NCBI RefSeq assembly: GCF_027925245.1
Contig: NZ_BSDP01000001.1
Location: forward strand, 1,860,001-1,924,000
Origin: Agromyces rhizosphaerae
GTDB lineage: Bacteria; Actinomycetota; Actinomycetes; Actinomycetales; Microbacteriaceae
DNA length: 64,000 nucleotides
Direction: 5' to 3'
Positions 1 through 7,821 of this stretch are shown piece by piece (within the stretch, counting starts at the first letter, position 1; each line of letters opens with the position of its first letter). The translations under genes and the position numbers were made by a program. The notes under the pieces were generated by a model, which saw nothing but the letters and a program-made list of their open reading frames with translations, was not told the origin of the DNA and did not search any database.

Positions 1-432
1 GAGGCGCGGGCCCTCGTAGAGGTCGCGGCCGCAGGCCTGGGCGATCACGAGGCCGAACCCGCCGGCCGCGCCCTGCACGAGCCGGAGCACCACGAGGAGG
101 GTGATCGAGTCGCTGAACGCGCAGGCCAGCGACGCGACGGTGTAGACGACGAGGCCGCTGAGCAGCACGACGCGGCGACCGTAGCGGTCGGAGAGCGGGC
201 CGGCGATCACCTGCCCCAGGGCGAGGCCGAGCAGGCACGTCGTCATGGTGAGCTGCGCCGCCGAGGTGGTGGTCGCCAGATCCGCTGCAAGGCTCGGCAG
301 GACCGGCAGGTAGAGGTCCATCGACAGCGGTCCGAAGATGGTGAGCGTCGCGAGGATGACCGCGATCCAGATCGGCGACTCGCGCAGCCGATGCAGCGGC
401 GTGCGTGCGGCCGCGCCGGCGGACGGGGTCAT
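1..432 (-). CDS. Bcr/CflA-type MFS multidrug exporter, N-terminal part (cut by window edge)
   Basis: The reading frame starts at ATG 432 and runs off the left edge, so only 144 residues are visible. They contain the N-terminal membrane segments of a major facilitator. The MDLYLPVLP stretch at residues 38-46 is typical of the Bcr/CflA drug-resistance branch. The SDRYGRR loop (81-87) is the MFS motif A between helices 2 and 3, and RLVQGAAGG (117-125) follows helix 4. The family exports small drugs by proton antiport in the cytoplasmic membrane. Its ATG overlaps the stop of the preceding LLM oxidoreductase gene (ATGA), so the two are translationally coupled. The substrate cannot be told. Confidence 0.85.
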   Translation of the reverse strand, partial: MTPSAGAAARTPLHRLRESPIWIAVILATLTIFGPLSMDLYLPVLPSLAADLATTTSAAQLTMTTCLLGLALGQVIAGPLSDRYGRRVVLLSGLVVYTVASLACAFSDSITLLVVLRLVQGAAGGFGLVIAQACGRDLYEGPRL

Positions 433-1256
433 CGAGCATTCACCTCGTCGCGCCAGGCGAGCCACTCCGACACGAGCGACGCGTCGTAGCCGTCGCCGTC
501 GAGCCCGAGTGTGAAGATCGTCGCGCCGAGGGCGTGGAGGTCGTCCGCCTCGGCGAACGTGCGGTGCGCGATCGTGTCGACGACGCCGGCCGAAACCTCG
601 ATCTCGGTGACGTCGCGCCCGACGGCGTCGGCGTGGGCGGCGAGCACCGACAGCTTGTGCTCCATCTCGGAGGCATCCGAGTAGCTGTGCCAGATGTCGG
701 CATGCCGCGCGACGATCCGCAGGGTCTTCTTCTCGCCTGCGCCGCCGATCAGCACCGGGATCTTGCGGGTCGGCGGCGGGTTGAGCTTCGCCCAGCGGCC
801 CTCGATCGTCGGCAGGTCGGCGGCGAGGGCGTCGAGACGCGACCCGACCGTGCCGAACTCGAACCCGTACTCGTCGTAGTCGCGCTCGAACCAGCCCGAG
901 CCGGTGCCGAGGATGAACCGGCCCATGCCCGTGCCGTGCGCGCTGATGTGGTCGATGGTGCGCGCCATGTCGGCCTGCAGGTGCGCGTTGCGGTAGCTGT
1001 TGCAGTTCACCAGGGCTCCCAGCTCGACCCGGCGGGTCTGCTCGGCGAGCGCGGCGAGCATGGTCCACGACTCGAAGTGCAGCCCGTCGCGATCGCCGTA
1101 GAGCGGGAAGAAGTGGTCCCAGTTGAAGAGGATGTCGACGCCCAGCTCCTCGAGCTCGGCGGCGCGGTCGCGGATGGTCTCGTAGCGGGCGTGCTGCGGC
1201 TGCAGCTGGACGCCGATGCGGACGGGGCGGGTGGTGGGGGTGGGCGTGGTGCTCAT
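429..1256 (-). CDS. LLM-class (luciferase-like) F420-dependent oxidoreductase
   Basis: This 275-residue TIM-barrel protein has the hallmarks of the luciferase-like monooxygenase superfamily: an opening RIGVQLQPQHA strand (13-23), FNWDHFFPLYGD near 45-56, and the GTGSGW cofactor-binding turn at 117-122, followed by FERDYDEYG. Actinobacterial members of this subgroup usually use the deazaflavin F420, but substrates vary too much to predict. The ATG at 1256 was chosen because the family signature begins 12 residues later and upstream codons in this frame lack family similarity. The stop overlaps the MFS exporter start by 4 nt. Confidence 0.85.
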   Translation of the reverse strand: MSTTPTPTTRPVRIGVQLQPQHARYETIRDRAAELEELGVDILFNWDHFFPLYGDRDGLHFESWTMLAALAEQTRRVELGALVNCNSYRNAHLQADMARTIDHISAHGTGMGRFILGTGSGWFERDYDEYGFEFGTVGSRLDALAADLPTIEGRWAKLNPPPTRKIPVLIGGAGEKKTLRIVARHADIWHSYSDASEMEHKLSVLAAHADAVGRDVTEIEVSAGVVDTIAHRTFAEADDLHALGATIFTLGLDGDGYDASLVSEWLAWRDEVNAR

Positions 1257-1333
1257 CGAGGGGCTCCTTGGTGTGCGGTAGCGGTGCGGATGCGGGTGGG
1301 AAGCGCCGGTCGGCGCGCGACGACCAGGTGCGG

Positions 1334-1819
1334 TCAGTCCGTCGCGGGCTCGAATCGGAGGGCGCACGTCGGTGCGCAGGCGACGATCTCGTCGAGCCCC
1401 GAGGTGACGGATGCGACGAGCACGAGTCCGTCGTCGGGCACGCTCGTGCCGTCGGCCGAGAACACGTAGAGGCTGCGGTCCTGGGCCCGGTAGGCCACGT
1501 CGCTGGCGCGGTAGCCGTCGGCGGGCACGGTGGGCGCGAACCGGAGCGGGAACGTGAGCGAGGCGACGACGGCGTGCCCGAAGCGCTGCTCGAACTCTGT
1601 GGAGGCGAGGGCGTCGCCCGAGAGCTGTCGCTCGACGGCGGGGTCGTGCCACTCGACCTCGACCGCAGTGGCGGCCGACCGGTCGGGAACATCGGCGAGG
1701 TGCGCCGGAAGGATGGTCAGCAGGCCGGCTGCTGCGACGACGGAGGCCGTCACCAGGGACGCCACCCGACCAGTCGATGCGACGCGGGCGGTCGTCGTGC
1801 GGGAGGTGAGTACTGTCAT
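1334..1819 (-). CDS. Hypothetical membrane-anchored protein
   Basis: The predicted product has 161 residues. An Arg/Thr-rich N-terminus is followed by one hydrophobic segment (about residues 19-37), then an extracytoplasmic domain of about 120 residues with acidic and aromatic strands and two cysteines near the C-terminus (CAPTC). It could be a signal anchor or an uncleaved signal peptide. The ATG at 1819 directly precedes the hydrophobic segment; in-frame upstream codons (to 1903) are Arg/Gly-rich and unlikely to be translated. It is divergent from the XRE regulator gene starting at 1921. I do not recognise a family. Confidence 0.55.
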   Translation of the reverse strand: MTVLTSRTTTARVASTGRVASLVTASVVAAAGLLTILPAHLADVPDRSAATAVEVEWHDPAVERQLSGDALASTEFEQRFGHAVVASLTFPLRFAPTVPADGYRASDVAYRAQDRSLYVFSADGTSVPDDGLVLVASVTSGLDEIVACAPTCALRFEPATD

Positions 1820-1920
1820 GCGGCCAGTGAACCGCTCGCCTCGCGGGCGCGGGAGTCCCGCCCCTGACGCGCCCTGACAGGGCACCCCAGTACGGCTCGA
1901 CACCGACGTAACCTGTGGGC

Positions 1921-2847
1921 ATGGAGACGCACGACGAGGTTCGCGAGTTCCTCATGTCACGGCGTGCTCGGGTCGAGCCCGAGCAGGTCGGACTGCCGCG
2001 CGGCACCGACCGGCGTGTGCCGGGGCTGCGGCGCGGCGAGGCGGCCGCGCTCGCCGGCGTGAGCGTCGAGTACTACGCGCGCCTCGAGCGCGGGGCGATC
2101 GCCGGTGCATCCGGTGCCGTGCTCGACGGGCTCGCCAGGGCGCTGCTGATGGATGATGCGGAGCGCGAGCACCTCTACCGGCTGGCGTCCCGCTCCGGCC
2201 GGGCATCCGCCCCCTCGCCCAGGGGTCGCCGGAAGGGCGAGCGGGCCTGGCAGCCGTCGCCGAGCATGCAGTGGGTGCTCGACTCGATGCACGACGCCGC
2301 GGCGCTGGTCGGCAACGGGCGCACCGACCTGCTCGCGTACAACGCCCTCGGCGGGGCGCTCATGCACGAGATGATCGCCTCGTCGACGACGCCGACGCCG
2401 AACTTCGCTCGGTTCCTGTTCCTCGAACCCGTCGCGCGGCGCTTCTATCCCGACTGGGACGCGATGGCGGCCGTGAACGTGGCGCAGCTGCGCACCGAGG
2501 CGGGGCGCGACCCGCACAGCAAGCCGCTGCACGACCTCGTCGGCGAACTCTCGACGCGCAGCGACCGGTTCCGCGAGTTGTGGGGTCGCCACGACGTCTG
2601 GCACCACGAGTCGGGCACCAAGCGGTACCACCACCACGTGGTCGGCGACCTGACGCTCCACTTCAACGGGCTCGACGTCGTCGGCGAACCCGGCGTGCAG
2701 CTCACGGTGCTCACCGCGCAGCCCGGCAGCGCGGACGCCGAGGCGCTGCGGCTGTTGAGCAGCTGGGCGGCGACGCCGGAGCATGCGGTGGACGCTGAGG
2801 CGCCTGCGGAGCGGTCGTCGGGGTCGGCGGCCGGCTCGCGTACCTGA
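1921..2847 (+). CDS. XRE-family transcriptional regulator with MmyB-like ligand domain
   Basis: The protein has 309 residues. An N-terminal helix-turn-helix (about 10-75, with the GLRRGEAAALAGVS and YYARLERG blocks) is followed by a C-terminal MmyB-like domain (about 105-275, with ALVGNGRTDLLAYN). Proteins of this architecture are common one-component regulators in actinobacteria; the MmyB-like domain binds a small hydrophobic ligand in characterised relatives. ATG 1921 lies 6 nt downstream of a TAACCT -10 box (1909-1914), suggesting a leaderless transcript; a GTG at 1915 is less likely. The target could be the divergent gene at 1334-1819, which is inference only. Confidence 0.85.
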   Translation: METHDEVREFLMSRRARVEPEQVGLPRGTDRRVPGLRRGEAAALAGVSVEYYARLERGAIAGASGAVLDGLARALLMDDAEREHLYRLASRSGRASAPSPRGRRKGERAWQPSPSMQWVLDSMHDAAALVGNGRTDLLAYNALGGALMHEMIASSTTPTPNFARFLFLEPVARRFYPDWDAMAAVNVAQLRTEAGRDPHSKPLHDLVGELSTRSDRFRELWGRHDVWHHESGTKRYHHHVVGDLTLHFNGLDVVGEPGVQLTVLTAQPGSADAEALRLLSSWAATPEHAVDAEAPAERSSGSAAGSRT

Positions 2848-2899
2848 GCGGCTCCGGCTCGCCGGGGCATCCGTCGCCCCCGCGGTGCAGACTGGTCGC

Positions 2900-3550
2900 G
2901 TGACCGCCACCACCCCCGAACGCGTCGACCTCGTCGGCCGGTTCATCCGCCTGACGCCGCTCGCCGAGTCCGACCTCGACGAGCTGTACGACGCGATCGG
3001 GTCGGCGCGGGTGTTCGCGAGCGGGTACGGCGGCGGGCCGGCCGGGCTGCCCGGTGACGCGGCGGCGTTCCGCGAGTTCGCGCGCGGCTACTACCACTGG
3101 GGCGAGCGCGGCATCGCGTACGCCATCCGGCTCGAGGGCGGGGCGGATGACGGCCGCATCGTCGGCACCTCGACGCTCGGCGACTTCGAGCCGGTCAACG
3201 AGGCCGCGCACCTCGGCTGGACCGCGTACGACCCGCGCGTGTGGGGCACGGTCGTGAACCCCGAGGCGAAGCTGCTGTTGCTGGGCGCCGCGTTCGACCA
3301 CGGCTTCGGCCGGGTGAAGCTGCAGGCGGATGCGGTGAATGCGCGCTCGCGCGCCGCGATCCTGCGCCTCGGGGCGACGTTCGAGGGCGTGCTTCGCCGG
3401 GTGATGCCGAAGCCCGACGGCACCTGGCGCGACACGGCCGTGTACTCGGTGCTGGCCGACGAGTGGCCGGGCGTGCGCGCGGGGCTCGAGGAGCGCATCG
3501 CAGCCTGGGGCGACCGGCCCGTCGAGCTCGCAGACTCCGCGGTCGACTGA
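2900..3550 (+). CDS. GNAT-family N-acetyltransferase (RimJ/RimL-like)
   Basis: This 216-residue protein resembles RimJ/RimL-type acetyltransferases: RFIRLTPLAESDLDELY at the N-terminus, a central beta-sheet (VGTSTLGDFEPVNEAAHLGWT), and the acetyl-CoA region ending in the conserved KLQADAVNARSRAAILRLG stretch (about 135-155), where VNxxSRAAI is the family hallmark. It transfers acetyl from acetyl-CoA to a protein N-terminus or small amine; the acceptor is unknown. The start is GTG 2900, placed directly before the TATTPERV N-terminus. It follows the XRE regulator in the same direction with a 52-nt gap. Confidence 0.85.
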   Translation: MTATTPERVDLVGRFIRLTPLAESDLDELYDAIGSARVFASGYGGGPAGLPGDAAAFREFARGYYHWGERGIAYAIRLEGGADDGRIVGTSTLGDFEPVNEAAHLGWTAYDPRVWGTVVNPEAKLLLLGAAFDHGFGRVKLQADAVNARSRAAILRLGATFEGVLRRVMPKPDGTWRDTAVYSVLADEWPGVRAGLEERIAAWGDRPVELADSAVD

Positions 3551-3677
3551 GCTGGAAGCACACCGCATCCGGTCTGTCCACCCCCTCGCCACCCGCCGGA
3601 GGCCGACCTAGCGTCGAAGGCGAGACGCGCGCCGCGAGGGGAACAGGCGGCGCCCGCCGAATCAGGAAGGAGTCTCC

Positions 3678-3848
3678 ATGGGAACGGACGACAAGGCACA
3701 GAACAAGGCCGAGGAACTGGTCGGCAAGGCCAAGGAGAAGGTCGGCGAGGCCACGAACGATCGTGAGATGCAGGCCGAGGGCAAGGCCGAGCGGTCCAAG
3801 GCGAACCTCAAGCAGGCCGGCGAGAACGTGAAGGACGCGTTCCGCTGA
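3678..3848 (+). CDS. CsbD-family stress protein
   Basis: This 56-residue, highly charged, Lys/Glu-rich helical protein (starts MGTDDKAQNKAEELVGKAKEK) has the two short repeats of the CsbD family. These proteins are small cytoplasmic general-stress proteins of unknown mechanism; Bacillus csbD belongs to the sigma-B regulon. A strong Shine-Dalgarno (GGAAGGAG, 3665-3672) supports ATG 3678. A TAGCGT box at 3610-3615 may be the -10 of its promoter. The gene is followed by the palindromic element at 3862-4034. Confidence 0.85.
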   Translation: MGTDDKAQNKAEELVGKAKEKVGEATNDREMQAEGKAERSKANLKQAGENVKDAFR

Positions 3849-3861
3849 CCCGCTGACCGAC

Positions 3862-4034
3862 GCGCCCCGTGGGAGGAGCGCGTCACTTTTCAGGAAGCCG
3901 GGTAGCGGCCGCGGCGAGAATCGCCGCGGCCGAGCTCCGGGACGCATGGATCGAGCTGCAACAGCACCGACCCTGCAACCTTCCGCACCGGCTCCCGGTG
4001 CGACTCCTGAAAAGTGACCATCCCCACGGGGCGC
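3862..4034. repeat. 173-bp palindromic element with nested hairpins
   Basis: Outer arms GCGCCCCGTGGG (3862-3873) and its exact complement (4023-4034) are followed inward by a 14-bp perfect inverted repeat, GTCACTTTTCAGGA (3882-3895) with 4005-4018. Inside lie a 12-bp perfect hairpin with a 3-nt loop (3906-3917 with 3921-3932) and a 7-bp hairpin (3985-3991 with 3995-4001). No open reading frame fits. It sits between csbD and the SDR-tetR operon. It could act as a terminator for csbD, a structured RNA, or a small non-autonomous mobile element (MITE-like); the sequence alone does not decide. Confidence 0.6.
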
Positions 4035-4098
4035 TTCCGTGCGTGGGCGAGCGGATGCCCCGTGCCGACGTGCGCCCACCTGGCAGCCGATGCGCTAA

Positions 4099-4118
4099 CA
4101 TACCGAGCGGTCGGTTTT
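4099..4118 (+). promoter_or_regulatory. TetR-type operator, copy 1 (SDR-tetR-qor operon)
   Basis: CATACCGAGCGGTCGGTTTT is an imperfect palindrome overlapping the likely promoter (TAACAT at 4095-4100), 17 nt upstream of the SDR start. The same motif recurs at 7755, 29480 and 36493. Because the operon itself encodes a TetR repressor, autoregulation is the simplest reading. Confidence 0.7.
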
Positions 4119-4135
4119 TTGCGAGAGGAATCACG

Positions 4136-4882
4136 ATGGGGCGATTCGACGGCAAGGTGGCGCTGGTCACCGCGGGCAGCAGGGGCATCGGCCTCGCGAC
4201 GGCCAGGCGACTGGTCGACGAGGGGGCGCAGGTCGTGATCACGGCCAGGAAGCCGGACGGGCTGGAGCAGGCGGCATCCGACCTCGGGCCCGCCGTGAGC
4301 TGGGTCGCCGGCCGAGTCGACGACCCCGACCACCGCGCCGAGGTGTTCGCCCACGTGCGCGAACGCCACGGCGGCCTCGACGTGCTGGTGAACAACGCCG
4401 GCATCAACCCGATCTACGGGCCCGCGCTCGAGGCCGAGCCGTCGGCGGTGCGCAAGATCCTCGACGTGAACGTCGTGAGCGCGCTCGACTGGTCGCGCGA
4501 CGCCGTCGCCGCGGGCCTCGCAGACCGCAAGGGCGCCATCGTCAACATGGGGTCGATCTCAGCGCTGACCGCGAGCCCCGGCATCGCCTTCTACGGCGTC
4601 TCGAAGGCGGCGCTGCTCGGCCTCACCCGCCAGCTCGCCTGGGAGCTCGCCCCCGAGATCCGGGTCAACGCGATCGCACCGGCCGTCATCAAGACGAGCT
4701 TCGCCCGCGCGCTGTACGAGGGCCGCGAGTCGGAGGTCGTCGAGGGGTACCCGCTCGGTAGGCTCGGTGCGCCCGAGGACGTCGCCGCCGCGGTCGCCTT
4801 CCTCGCCTCGTCCGACGCGTCGTGGATCACGGGGCAGACCATCGTCATCGACGGCGGCGGCTCGCTCTCGCCGGTGCTGTAG
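4136..4882 (+). CDS. SDR-family NAD(P)-dependent oxidoreductase
   Basis: This 248-residue classical short-chain dehydrogenase has a Rossmann nucleotide site TAGSRGIG (about 12-19; Ala in place of the usual first Gly), NNAG near residue 86, and the catalytic Ser and YGVSK motif (Tyr-x3-Lys). The C-terminus ends in the IDGG block. It interconverts an alcohol and a ketone, probably an acyl or cyclic intermediate given the catabolic context. A GAGAGG Shine-Dalgarno at 4123-4128 supports ATG 4136. It is the first gene of an operon with tetR and a quinone oxidoreductase, behind operator copy 1. Confidence 0.88.
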   Translation: MGRFDGKVALVTAGSRGIGLATARRLVDEGAQVVITARKPDGLEQAASDLGPAVSWVAGRVDDPDHRAEVFAHVRERHGGLDVLVNNAGINPIYGPALEAEPSAVRKILDVNVVSALDWSRDAVAAGLADRKGAIVNMGSISALTASPGIAFYGVSKAALLGLTRQLAWELAPEIRVNAIAPAVIKTSFARALYEGRESEVVEGYPLGRLGAPEDVAAAVAFLASSDASWITGQTIVIDGGGSLSPVL

Positions 4883-4887
4883 GAGGC

Positions 4888-5478
4888 ATGATGAAGGACT
4901 TCAGCGTTCGCGACCAGGTGCAGCAGGCGGCCGTCGAGCTGTTCGCCACCAAGGGCTACGCCACCACCTCGGTGCAGGAGGTCGTCGAGGCGGCCGGCGT
5001 CACCAAGGGCGCGATGTACCACTACTACCGCTCGAAGGACGACCTGCTCTTCGGCATCTACGAGCGGCTGCTCACCCTGCAGCAGGAGCACCTCGACGAG
5101 ATCATCGGGCGGGGGATGCCCGTGGCCGAGACGCTCCGCGCCGCGTGCGTCGACGTCATCGAGACGTCGATCGAGTACCTCCCCGAGGGCACCGTGTTCT
5201 TCCGCTCGATGCACATGCTCACGCCCGAGCGGCACGACGAGGTCATGAAGCGGCGGCGGCACTACAACGACGACTTCGTCGCCCTGATCGAGCGTGGCCA
5301 GGCCGAGGGCGTGTTCCGCACCGACATCCCCCGCGCCGTGCTCATGGCGCACTTCTTCTCCGACATCCACTACCTCTCGCAGTGGTACAACCCGTCCGGG
5401 CCGGAGTCGGGCACCGAGGTCGCCGAGCAGGTCACCGAGCTGTTCCTCGACAGCCTGACCAAGGGCGTCGGCGCATGA
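4888..5478 (+). CDS. TetR-family transcriptional regulator, probable local repressor
   Basis: The protein has 196 residues. The N-terminal HTH (about 8-55) shows FATKGYATTSVQEVVEAAG followed by the recognition-helix region KGAMYHYYRSKDDLL; the C-terminal ligand domain is helical. AGGAGG (4881-4886) precedes two adjacent ATG codons (4888 and 4891), and the second has the better spacing, so the true start may be 4891. It is embedded between dehydrogenase genes, overlapping the next one. It resembles TetR repressors of acyl-CoA metabolism. I infer that it binds the four CATACCG...GTCGG operators in this window, with a CoA ester as likely inducer; neither is proven. Confidence 0.88.
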   Translation: MMKDFSVRDQVQQAAVELFATKGYATTSVQEVVEAAGVTKGAMYHYYRSKDDLLFGIYERLLTLQQEHLDEIIGRGMPVAETLRAACVDVIETSIEYLPEGTVFFRSMHMLTPERHDEVMKRRRHYNDDFVALIERGQAEGVFRTDIPRAVLMAHFFSDIHYLSQWYNPSGPESGTEVAEQVTELFLDSLTKGVGA

Positions 5479-6464
5479 GCCGGGTCTGGCAGGTCGTGCG
5501 CCACGGCGACCCGAGCGCGGCGCTCGAGCTCGGCGACCGCGAGGTGCCGACGCCCGGCCCCGGCGAGCTCGTCGTGCGCACCCGCGCCGTCGCGCTGAAC
5601 TTCCCCGACGTGCTGCTCTGCCGCGGCGAGTACCAGGTGCGGCCCGAGCTGCCGTTCCCGCCGGGCATCGAGGCGTGCGGCGAGGTGGTCGCGGTGGGGG
5701 CGGATGCCCCTGAGTCGGCCGCCTTCGCCGTCGGCGACCGGGTCGTGGGCTCGCGTATCGGCACCCTTGCGGAGCACGCCGTGCTCGACGCGGCCGTGAC
5801 CTTTCCCGCGCCCGACGCGCTCTCCGACGCCGAGGCGTCCGGGCTGATCATCGCGTACCAGACCGCGTACGTGGCGCTGCATCGCAGGGCCCAGCTCCAG
5901 GCGGGCGAGACCGTGCTCGTGCACGCGGCGGCCGGCGGGGTCGGCACCGCGGCCGTGCAGCTCGCGAAGGCGGCCGGCGCGCGCGTGATCGGCGTCGTGA
6001 GCTCGCCCGAGAAGGCGGAGGTCGCCCGCGCTTGCGGCGCCGACGAGGTCGTCGATCGCACGAGCGAGGACGTCATCGCCCGGGTCAAGGAGCTCGCGGG
6101 ACGGCACGGCGTGGACGTCGTGTTCGACCCGGTCGGCGGCGACGCGTTCGACCAGTCGACGAAGGTCATCGCGTTCGAGGGCCGCATCGTCGTCGTCGGC
6201 TTCGCCGGCGGACGCATGCAGGAGGTCAAGCCGAACCATGCGCTGGTGAAGAACTACAGCGTGCTCGGCCTGCACTGGGCGCTGTACAACACGTACCGGC
6301 CCGACCTCGTGCGCGAGGCGCACGCGGAACTCACGCGGCTGGCCGCCGAGGGACTGATCCGCCCCGTGATCGGGGAGCAGGTCGGGTTCACGGATGCCCC
6401 CGAAGCGCTCGACCGACTCGCCGCTGGCGCCACGGTGGGCCGCAGCGTCGTGCTGGTCGACTGA
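5475..6464 (+). CDS. Zinc-independent quinone oxidoreductase-like MDR dehydrogenase
   Basis: This 329-residue medium-chain dehydrogenase/reductase of the NADPH:quinone oxidoreductase branch has the GroES-like N-terminal half with PGIEACGEVVAVG, and a Rossmann site AAAGGVGTAAVQLAKAAGA near residue 150. The structural-zinc cysteines of alcohol dehydrogenases are absent. Relatives reduce quinones, enones or enoyl-CoA esters. ATG 5475 overlaps the tetR stop (ATGA), so it is co-translated. The C-terminus (VVLVD) is followed by an odd repeat-rich junction. Confidence 0.88.
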   Translation: MSRVWQVVRHGDPSAALELGDREVPTPGPGELVVRTRAVALNFPDVLLCRGEYQVRPELPFPPGIEACGEVVAVGADAPESAAFAVGDRVVGSRIGTLAEHAVLDAAVTFPAPDALSDAEASGLIIAYQTAYVALHRRAQLQAGETVLVHAAAGGVGTAAVQLAKAAGARVIGVVSSPEKAEVARACGADEVVDRTSEDVIARVKELAGRHGVDVVFDPVGGDAFDQSTKVIAFEGRIVVVGFAGGRMQEVKPNHALVKNYSVLGLHWALYNTYRPDLVREAHAELTRLAAEGLIRPVIGEQVGFTDAPEALDRLAAGATVGRSVVLVD

Positions 6465-6596
6465 TCGACGTGGCCGACTGATGAGCAGGGCGACGCTTGG
6501 ACGGCGACGACTGATGGGCCGAGCGCCGGATGGGCCGAGCGCGGATGGACGGCAACGACTGATCGCGGCGGCTCGACTGATGGGCAGGGTCGACTG
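6465..6596 (+). repeat. Degenerate repeats of the gene-junction motif CGACTGATGGGC
   Basis: Between the quinone oxidoreductase stop and the next SDR start the motif CGACTGATGRGC occurs about four times (near 6475, 6508, 6575 and 6590), with shorter relatives CGACTGATCG. Each copy recreates the last codon plus stop of the upstream gene (GAC TGA) and an overlapping ATG like that of the downstream gene. It looks like slippage-type amplification of the junction. No separate ORF of convincing quality lies inside. Confidence 0.5.
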
Positions 6597-7331
6597 ATGG
6601 GCCGCCTCGACGGACGAGTGGCCCTCGTCACCGGCGCCGCCCGCGGTCTCGGTGCCGCGTACGCCCGCGCCCTGACCCGCGAGGGCGCGCGGGTCGTTGT
6701 CGCCGACGTGCTCGACGACGCCGGAGAGGCGCTCGTCGCCGAACTGCTCGGTGCGCGCTACCTGCACCTGGACGTGACCGACCAGGCGCACTGGGAGTCG
6801 GCCGTCGTCGACATCGTCGCCGAGGCGGGTCGACTCGACGTGCTCGTGAACAACGCCGGCATCGCCGATCGCGGCAGCCTCCGCTCGTACACGCTCGAAC
6901 GCTGGCAGCGGATGATGGACGTCAACGTCACCGGCACCTTCCTCGGCCTGAAGGTCGTGTCGGCGGCCATGCGCGAGGCCGGCAACGGCGGGTCGATCGT
7001 CAACATCTCGTCGGTCGAGGGCCTGCGCGGCAGCATCGCCCTGCACGGCTACGTGGCGAGCAAGTTCGCGGTGCGCGGGCTCACCAAGTCGGCCGCGCTC
7101 GAGCTGGCGCGCGACGGCATCCGCGTCAACTCGGTGCATCCGGGCTTCATCGACACCGCCATGACCGCCGACATGGATCCGGCCGACGCCGGCATCCCCC
7201 TCGGCCGCCCCGCCGCGCCTGAGGAGGTCGCCGAGCTCATCGTCTTCCTCGCGAGCGACGCGTCGAGCTACTCCACCGGCGCCGAGTTCGTCGCCGACGG
7301 CGGCCTCACGGCCTCACTCCCGCACCACTGA
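6597..7331 (+). CDS. SDR-family oxidoreductase (hydroxysteroid dehydrogenase-like)
   Basis: This 244-residue classical SDR has TGAARGLG (about 12-19), NNAG near 87-90, ISS followed by YVASK (catalytic Tyr and Lys), then IRVNSVHPGFIDTAM and a C-terminal ADGG. The pattern resembles 3-alpha/20-beta-hydroxysteroid dehydrogenases and related cyclic-alcohol dehydrogenases; the true substrate is unknown. ATG 6597 is set by similarity to the first SDR of this operon (both begin MGR followed by DG.VALVT). It is the last gene of the inferred operon beginning at 4136. Confidence 0.85.
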   Translation: MGRLDGRVALVTGAARGLGAAYARALTREGARVVVADVLDDAGEALVAELLGARYLHLDVTDQAHWESAVVDIVAEAGRLDVLVNNAGIADRGSLRSYTLERWQRMMDVNVTGTFLGLKVVSAAMREAGNGGSIVNISSVEGLRGSIALHGYVASKFAVRGLTKSAALELARDGIRVNSVHPGFIDTAMTADMDPADAGIPLGRPAAPEEVAELIVFLASDASSYSTGAEFVADGGLTASLPHH

Positions 7332-7413
7332 CCCCCGGGGCATCCTCCCTGCCCCTTTCTCCGCCCCTCTCCGCCCTGCCCCTATCTCCGCCCGCCCTCT
7401 GCCCCGGCCATGT

Positions 7414-7495
7414 ACGCGGATGCGGAGTTCGCGGCCGACGCGCCGGTGACGGATGCCTCAGGGCGGCGTGTCGCGGGACATCTCCGCATCCGCGT
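7414..7495. repeat. Palindromic repeat, GACACGCC family, copy A1
   Basis: Arms ACGCGGATGCGGAG (7414-7427) and its exact complement (7482-7495) enclose partly complementary inner arms. The centre holds TGACGGATGCCTC and GGCGTGTCGC, shared in direct orientation with copy A2 150 bp downstream. It lies in the otherwise gene-free stretch 7332-7754. Confidence 0.6.
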
Positions 7496-7560
7496 GCATG
7501 CCTGGGCACGCATCGGCCCGCCGGCATCCGCTCGCAACCGCCCGTCGCGGCACGGCGGGC

Positions 7561-7646
7561 GTGCGAATCGTCGGAGATTCTCCGCGACACGCCGATGACG
7601 GATGCCTCGGGCCGGCGTGTCGCACGAAGTCTCCGACGGTTCGCAC
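7561..7646. repeat. Palindromic repeat, GACACGCC family, copy A2
   Basis: A left arm starting GTGCGAATCGTCGGAGA (7561-7593) pairs with a right arm ending CTCCGACGGTTCGCAC (7614-7646); most of the 33 positions are complementary. The centre is GATGACGGATGCCTCGGG. The same GTGCGAA...GACACGCC / GGCGTGTC...TTCGC scheme recurs at 41.5 and 43.1-43.3 kb. The remaining sequence between 7332 and 7754 shows no gene. Confidence 0.65.
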
Positions 7647-7754
7647 ACGCGAGGGCCGCGACGGCCGTGGGGCCGCGCGTCGGCCCACCCGCATCCGCCC
7701 GACCGCCACGCGAGCCCCGATCGGCGGCCCTCGCGGGGAGCGCTCTCCACGGAA

Positions 7755-7774
7755 CATACCGCCCAGTCGGTTTC
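7755..7774 (+). promoter_or_regulatory. TetR-type operator, copy 2 (ABC importer operon)
   Basis: CATACCGCCCAGTCGGTTTC lies just upstream of a TACAGT -10 box (7780-7785), so a bound repressor would cover the -35 region. It is 48 nt upstream of the first ABC gene. It matches operator copies at 4099, 29480 and 36493. Confidence 0.7.
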
Positions 7775-7821
7775 TCTGCTACAGTGGCCGAACCAACGAC
7801 CGGCGACACGATGAGGTGCCC

